Below, piece by piece: positions 6,926 through 10,002 of a DNA stretch of 10,002 bases. Numbering within the stretch: the stretch's first letter is position 1; each line of letters begins with the position of its first letter. Made by a program: the position numbers and the translations under genes. The stretch spans positions 1-10,002 of the forward strand of contig JAGVOC010000372.1 in the NCBI GenBank assembly GCA_020052975.1, given 5' to 3'. Source of the stretch: Desulfobacterales bacterium. Its GTDB lineage: Bacteria > Desulfobacterota > Desulfobacteria > Desulfobacterales > RPRI01. The notes beneath the pieces were generated by a model. The model saw nothing but the letters and a program-made list of their open reading frames with translations, made no database searches and was not told where the DNA came from.

Positions 6926-7024
6926 TTATTTATTCTTCTTATCCCGCTTTTCCTGCTTTTTTTCCTTTAATGATTTAGCCGGCTTCTTTTTGGTGTCTTT
7001 TTTAACGTCTTTTGATTTTGACAT
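6926..7024 (-). CDS. Lysine-rich microprotein (32 residues)
   Basis: This short gene starts MSKSKDVKKDTKKKPAK and ends QEKRDKKNK. Fifteen of its 32 residues are lysine and it has no hydrophobic core, so it is probably disordered and nucleic-acid- or ribosome-associated. Similar lysine-rich mini-proteins with a KKxPAKSLKEK-like centre occur in many bacteria as conserved hypotheticals; that is recollection, not a search. It is well supported by AAGGGGGG six bases upstream of the ATG (G-run complementary to 7031-7036). It ends 32 bp before the large PHP/membrane gene on the same strand, so the two are probably co-transcribed. Function is unknown. Confidence 0.7.
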   Translation of the reverse strand: MSKSKDVKKDTKKKPAKSLKEKKQEKRDKKNK

Positions 7025-7205
7025 TTGTATCCCCCCTTAATAAAATTAATGACATTAATCCTTATAATATACAACCTTGGGTATCATAGTGCATGTAGCG
7101 GGTCAATCAGAAATAAGCATCCTGAGCCCCTGTACAGGTGAGGAAGCCTTTGCATAACACTCCGTTAAAGGCCGGGGTCGGGGTATGAGCTGATGCGAAG
7201 AGCAT
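7025..7205. other. Intergenic region between the S1 gene and the microprotein gene
   Basis: This 181-bp stretch contains a perfect 10-bp palindrome CCTGTACAGG at 7129-7138. A small stem (GATGC, GAAGA, GCATC) at 7192-7206 overlaps the S1 stop codon. No T-tract follows either on the minus strand, so no intrinsic terminator is evident. A TTGACC element occurs on the minus strand but lacks a good -10 at normal spacing. Whether transcription continues from the S1 gene into the microprotein gene is open. Confidence 0.4.
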
Positions 7206-8666
7206 CTATTTGTTCTTTTTGGATTCCAATGCCAGCCGCAGTTTTTCGGCCAAATCACTGACGGGTGCAGGAATTGCTGCCTGTGCAAAACTTTTCCAGG
7301 CACCCTCTTCTTTTGCATCGCCAGGGGCAAGGGTAATTTTCCGGTCAAGGGGATGGATCTCCTCCACGGTCACGGCAATAGGGTCTCCTGCCTTCAGCTG
7401 TTCGATCAGTCCGGGTTTTTCGGCCCCGCTGAATTTCGATTTCGGCAGAAGTCCGGTAATACCGGGAGCAAGTGAAACAAAATAGCCGAATTTTTCTTTT
7501 TTTTCCAGGATCCCGATGATGACCTGGCCAACTCTGAATTTGTCCGGCACTTCCAGCCACGGGTCTCCCAGGGCATCCCGGATGCTGAGGGATATCCGCC
7601 GCCCTTTCGCATCGACTTCTCTTATCATAACGGAAACCGTTTCACCCGCTTTGACAACATCTGCCGGGTTTATAACCCTTTTAAGATAGCTCATCTCGCT
7701 GATATGAACCAGTCCCTCTATACCCGGGGCTATTTCCACGAAAACGCCGAAATTCATACACCGGGTGACTTTCCCGCTCACCTTCGCTCCCGGATGAAAA
7801 TTATCTGTCACCTTATCCCACGGATCTGTGTCAACCTGTTTCATGGACAGGGATATTTTTTTCTGATTCTTCTTCTCCCCGTCCGCTATTGCAATAACCT
7901 TTACCGAAACCGTCTCATTGGCGCTCACAACCTCATCGGCTTTTTCCGCCCTGGACCAGCTCAGTTCAGAAATGTGGATCATGCCTTCGACTCCTGGAAT
8001 CAGTTCAACAAATGCACCGTAAGGCATGAGCTTTGTGACCCGGCCATTAAAAATATCACCTGCTTTTAATGTCCTGAAAAACGCTTCTTTTTCTTTTTCT
8101 ATAGCCTTGGCAAGAAGTTTCCTGCGGGAGACAATTATGTTCCTACCTCCTTCTCCGAATTGGGTAATCAAAAACTGGCAGGTCTGTCCCACGTAATCTT
8201 CGGGTGTTTCAGTATAGTTGACATCAATCTGGCTGATGGGGCAAAAGGCGCGTCTCTGAAGAATCTCCACGTGGAAACCGCCTTTGCAGGTTGCGCTTAT
8301 TTTCCCTTCAACGGGAATCGCATTTTCAAATGCGTCTTTTAGAAGTTCAAGCCCTCCGATACCGGAAATAGCTCTTGAAAGGCGTATTTCATGATCATCA
8401 ATTGCCACCACATAAAGCTCAATTTCATCGCCTTCGATAAAGGGCATATTCCCATCGCCGTCTAAAAGTTCCGCCCGTTCAACGGTCCCGTCAACCTTTG
8501 TGCCGGTATCCATAAATACCGAATCTTTTCCAATGGAAATGATCTTTCCTTTTATCCTGTCTCCGATCTGAAGATCGTCTTTCATGCCGGAGCTGTATGA
8601 TTCGAAAAGCTCGGCAAAACTCTGGTCATCATTGTCCTGATTTTCATTATCTTGGTTTTCTGACAT
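7206..8666 (-). CDS. Multi-S1-domain RNA-binding protein (ribosomal protein S1-like)
   Basis: This 486-residue protein has five S1 (OB-fold) repeats at roughly 34-98, 116-182, 201-276, 291-364 and 377-447, after an acidic, glutamine/asparagine-rich N-terminus and before a lysine-rich tail. Repeats 3 and 4 are textbook: YGAFVELIPGVEGMIHISEL (216-235), FGVFVEIAPGIEGLVHISEM (306-325), and KISLSMK or RISLSIR at their ends. Repeats 1, 2 and 5 are more divergent. Canonical RpsA of proteobacteria has six repeats and about 557 residues, so this is more likely an RpsA-like paralogue than the essential ribosomal S1, although annotation pipelines may label it 30S protein S1. GGAG lies seven bases upstream of the ATG. 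Only 21 bp separate it from the FecR-domain gene, so co-transcription is very likely. Expected role: binding single-stranded RNA in translation or mRNA stability. Confidence 0.88.
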   Translation of the reverse strand: MSENQDNENQDNDDQSFAELFESYSSGMKDDLQIGDRIKGKIISIGKDSVFMDTGTKVDGTVERAELLDGDGNMPFIEGDEIELYVVAIDDHEIRLSRAISGIGGLELLKDAFENAIPVEGKISATCKGGFHVEILQRRAFCPISQIDVNYTETPEDYVGQTCQFLITQFGEGGRNIIVSRRKLLAKAIEKEKEAFFRTLKAGDIFNGRVTKLMPYGAFVELIPGVEGMIHISELSWSRAEKADEVVSANETVSVKVIAIADGEKKNQKKISLSMKQVDTDPWDKVTDNFHPGAKVSGKVTRCMNFGVFVEIAPGIEGLVHISEMSYLKRVINPADVVKAGETVSVMIREVDAKGRRISLSIRDALGDPWLEVPDKFRVGQVIIGILEKKEKFGYFVSLAPGITGLLPKSKFSGAEKPGLIEQLKAGDPIAVTVEEIHPLDRKITLAPGDAKEEGAWKSFAQAAIPAPVSDLAEKLRLALESKKNK

Positions 8667-8687
8667 GTCTTGGCTCCAAAAATAAAT

Positions 8688-9794
8688 TTATTGCATATCC
8701 TTTTTCATCTCCGCTCTCAACTGTCTTAACTGCATGAAAGCGCCTTTGATATTCCGGCGAGTCCTTACGAAATTATCTTTCATTTGCGGCCTGATTCTGG
8801 ATATTTCGGCAAGGTCAGCTTTTATTACGGTTAAGTCATGCTCCGTAAAGCGATCTTCGTTCTCCAGAACAAACTTTTCCATTCGAATGGAAATTCCGCC
8901 CATCGCGCGCATGCGGTTTGAAACCTGGCGGAACCTGCCGGCAAGTCTTTTGAACTGCTCGGAATGCTCCTGTAACCGTTTTCTTGCTTCTAAAAATACT
9001 CCTCTGTCATGCTCTCTTTTTGCATCCCTAAATTCCTGAATTAAAGTCTTAAGCCTTTCCGCATCCTGGTTGATCTTTTCTGTAAAGGTCTGGGTGCGGG
9101 AAAGAGCCTGCTCAAAACGATTGCGTAATCTGGGAGAAATCTCCGGGAGATTCCGGACAAATCTATCGGTCTTTTGCTCCCGCCACTGATTCCAATCTCT
9201 TTTTTCTTTCGGAGCAGCTTCAACAGGTGGGGAAGGATTTCCGTCAAACTCAATTTCAGACATCTTTCCCTGTTGAAGTGTGATTTTGCCTTCCTCAGCT
9301 TCGACATCCACAACACCCTCATCCACGGCAACTGTTGATGAGGCGTCAATAGATACTACGGCATCGAATTCTGTACCTCTTACTCCCATAACTGCTGTTG
9401 GAGTGTGAAGGTTAAACTTGCCACGCGAAGCCCCGATGTTTCGTATCTTGCTCCAAAGGTAACCCAGTACAAGCCTCAGATGAGTCGTATCATCTTCTGC
9501 TTCAGTGGAAAGTTCATCCACCTCCATCTGGGAATCACTTCCCAGCCTGAATCTGGCTCCATCCGAAAGAGAAAACCACACGGCCCCGTCCTTCGCCGTT
9601 GTTATACTGTCACCCGCGTAAAGATTAAGTTCCGGCTTCCCTTTCACCTCTTTGCCGTCTTCCCTTATGACGGAGACTCCGCCCTGAGATTTTTCCACCC
9701 TTCCAACAGGAGTGTTTTCGCCAAAGGCCGTTTGATTGCAGAAAGGAAATAAAAGCAGCGTAAGCACGACAACCGGCAAGGTTTTATGTTGCAT
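8688..9794 (-). CDS. Exported FecR-domain protein with helical C-terminal region
   Basis: This 368-residue protein begins with a signal peptide (hydrophobic core LPVVVLTLLLFPF at residues 6-18, likely cleavage after AFG near 25). The FecR domain covers about 40-150. It includes GDSITTAKDGAVWFSLSDGA and the family hallmark TPTAVMGVRGTEFDAVV at 131-147. Residues 195-368 are charged and strongly helical, probably coiled coil. It lacks the inner-membrane anchor and cytoplasmic anti-sigma portion of true FecR, and no ECF sigma factor or TonB receptor adjoins. A role in iron signalling is therefore not supported. A periplasmic or envelope scaffold or sensor is more likely. The start is supported by AAGGGGGGG six bases upstream of the ATG. 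The S1-domain gene follows after 21 bp. Confidence 0.87.
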   Translation of the reverse strand: MQHKTLPVVVLTLLLFPFCNQTAFGENTPVGRVEKSQGGVSVIREDGKEVKGKPELNLYAGDSITTAKDGAVWFSLSDGARFRLGSDSQMEVDELSTEAEDDTTHLRLVLGYLWSKIRNIGASRGKFNLHTPTAVMGVRGTEFDAVVSIDASSTVAVDEGVVDVEAEEGKITLQQGKMSEIEFDGNPSPPVEAAPKEKRDWNQWREQKTDRFVRNLPEISPRLRNRFEQALSRTQTFTEKINQDAERLKTLIQEFRDAKREHDRGVFLEARKRLQEHSEQFKRLAGRFRQVSNRMRAMGGISIRMEKFVLENEDRFTEHDLTVIKADLAEISRIRPQMKDNFVRTRRNIKGAFMQLRQLRAEMKKDMQ

Positions 9795-9800
9795 TATCTT

Positions 9801-9809
9801 CCCCCCCTT
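9801..9809 (-). promoter_or_regulatory. Homopolymeric G-run ribosome binding site of the FecR gene
   Basis: On the minus strand AAGGGGGGG ends six bases before the ATG at 9794. Seven consecutive G replace the usual AGGAGG core. The microprotein gene has the same layout (AAGGGGGG, six bases). A G-run of this length can slip during replication and alter the spacing. Confidence 0.6.
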
Positions 9810-9856
9810 CTTTCAATTTCTGTCCGTAAAGTCAAGGAATTCTGTTCCTGAAGCAT

Positions 9857-9865
9857 TTTATAGCA
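9857..9865 (-). promoter_or_regulatory. Candidate extended -10 promoter of the FecR-S1 operon
   Basis: Minus-strand TGCTATAAA (+ strand 9857-9865) is an extended -10 element: TGn followed by five of six consensus bases. The -35 region 17 nt upstream is poor, as is common for extended -10 promoters. The start would lie near 9850, giving a leader of about 55 nt before the ATG at 9794. Confidence 0.4.
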
Positions 9866-9913
9866 AAATCCGGATAAATATGAAATATTTTATTCTTTGC
9901 AGTTAATGAAGCT

Positions 9914-9934
9914 CCCCGCCGCAGAGCGGCGGGG
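9914..9934. repeat. GC-rich perfect hairpin, REP-like
   Basis: CCCCGCCGC at 9914-9922 and GCGGCGGGG at 9926-9934 are perfect complements around an AGA loop. The stem stands out in AT-rich surroundings. Read on the + strand it is followed by TATCTAACTTTACTT, not a solid T-run; read on the minus strand it is followed by AGCTTCATTAA. Neither is a convincing intrinsic terminator. A dispersed REP-type palindrome or a weak terminator for a gene beyond the right edge are both possible. Confidence 0.6.
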
Positions 9935-9947
9935 TATCTAACTTTAC

Positions 9948-9977
9948 TTGTAACACTATTGTTACAAATTGAACAAT
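9948..9977. promoter_or_regulatory. Overlapping inverted repeats, operator-like
   Basis: TTGTAAC (9948-9954) and GTTACAA (9961-9967) are perfect complements separated by six bases. ATTGTT (9958-9963) and AACAAT (9972-9977) form a second, overlapping pair. The layout is like a binding site for a dimeric regulator. It lies about 160 bp upstream of the FecR gene start, and could equally serve a divergent gene beyond the right edge. Confidence 0.35.
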
Positions 9978-10002
9978 TTTAACTGCTGTATCCGGCTATC
10001 AA

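Noticed and set aside
7107..7205. Short minus-strand ORF whose ATG directly follows the S1 stop codon
   Set aside because: The TAG-ATG junction would allow coupling, but there is no ribosome binding site, and the 32-residue peptide looks like translated intergenic DNA.
8688..9794. Classical FecR anti-sigma factor of iron uptake
   Set aside because: The FecR domain is present, but there is a cleavable signal peptide in place of a cytoplasmic anti-sigma segment and membrane anchor. No sigma factor or TonB receptor gene adjoins.

Overview
The window looks like a chromosomal segment of moderate GC from a Gram-negative bacterium, most plausibly a Desulfobacterota (former Deltaproteobacteria) relative. 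That placement is inferred from the family mix: an IS91-type transposase fragment, a CrtI-like flavoprotein, a ribbon-helix-helix/PilZ protein, an exported FecR-domain protein and a multi-S1-domain protein. No rRNA, tRNA or taxonomic marker is present, so it is tentative.

Left part (1-1226), accessory and decayed. It holds the 5' end of an IS91-family transposase (zinc-binding domain only, cut off at about 520). About 700 bp without a convincing gene follow. That stretch contains a cluster of hairpins at 790-897 that share a GTAAC core, then a strong sigma70-type promoter (TTGACA, 17 nt, TATACT) running straight into a 29-bp tandem duplication. Next comes a 522-residue FAD-dependent phytoene-desaturase/retinol-saturase-like oxidoreductase (1227-2795, + strand).

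Middle (2817-3815), minus strand. A small protein combining an N-terminal ribbon-helix-helix-like segment with a PilZ (c-di-GMP binding) domain is convergent with the flavoprotein, with 21 bp between them. It has a recognisable promoter. Upstream lies an unrecognised 41-residue ORF with a good Shine-Dalgarno sequence.

Right part (3816-9794), minus strand. The order of transcription is: exported FecR-domain/helical protein, a five-repeat S1 RNA-binding protein 21 bp later, a 32-residue lysine-rich microprotein about 180 bp further on, and after 32 bp a 1025-residue protein. The large protein pairs a divergent PHP-type metal-dependent phosphoesterase-like domain with a C-terminal multi-pass membrane region; I know no named family for the whole architecture. 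FecR and S1 are very likely co-transcribed, and the microprotein and PHP/membrane protein probably form a second pair.

Right edge (9795-10002). It holds an extended -10 promoter candidate for the FecR gene, a perfect 9-bp GC hairpin and overlapping inverted repeats.

The genes do not form one recognisable pathway. The points most worth following are the PHP/membrane fusion with its lysine-rich neighbour, the RHH-PilZ fusion as a possible c-di-GMP-responsive DNA-binding regulator, and the nested hairpins whose arms share the same central A-A mismatch.
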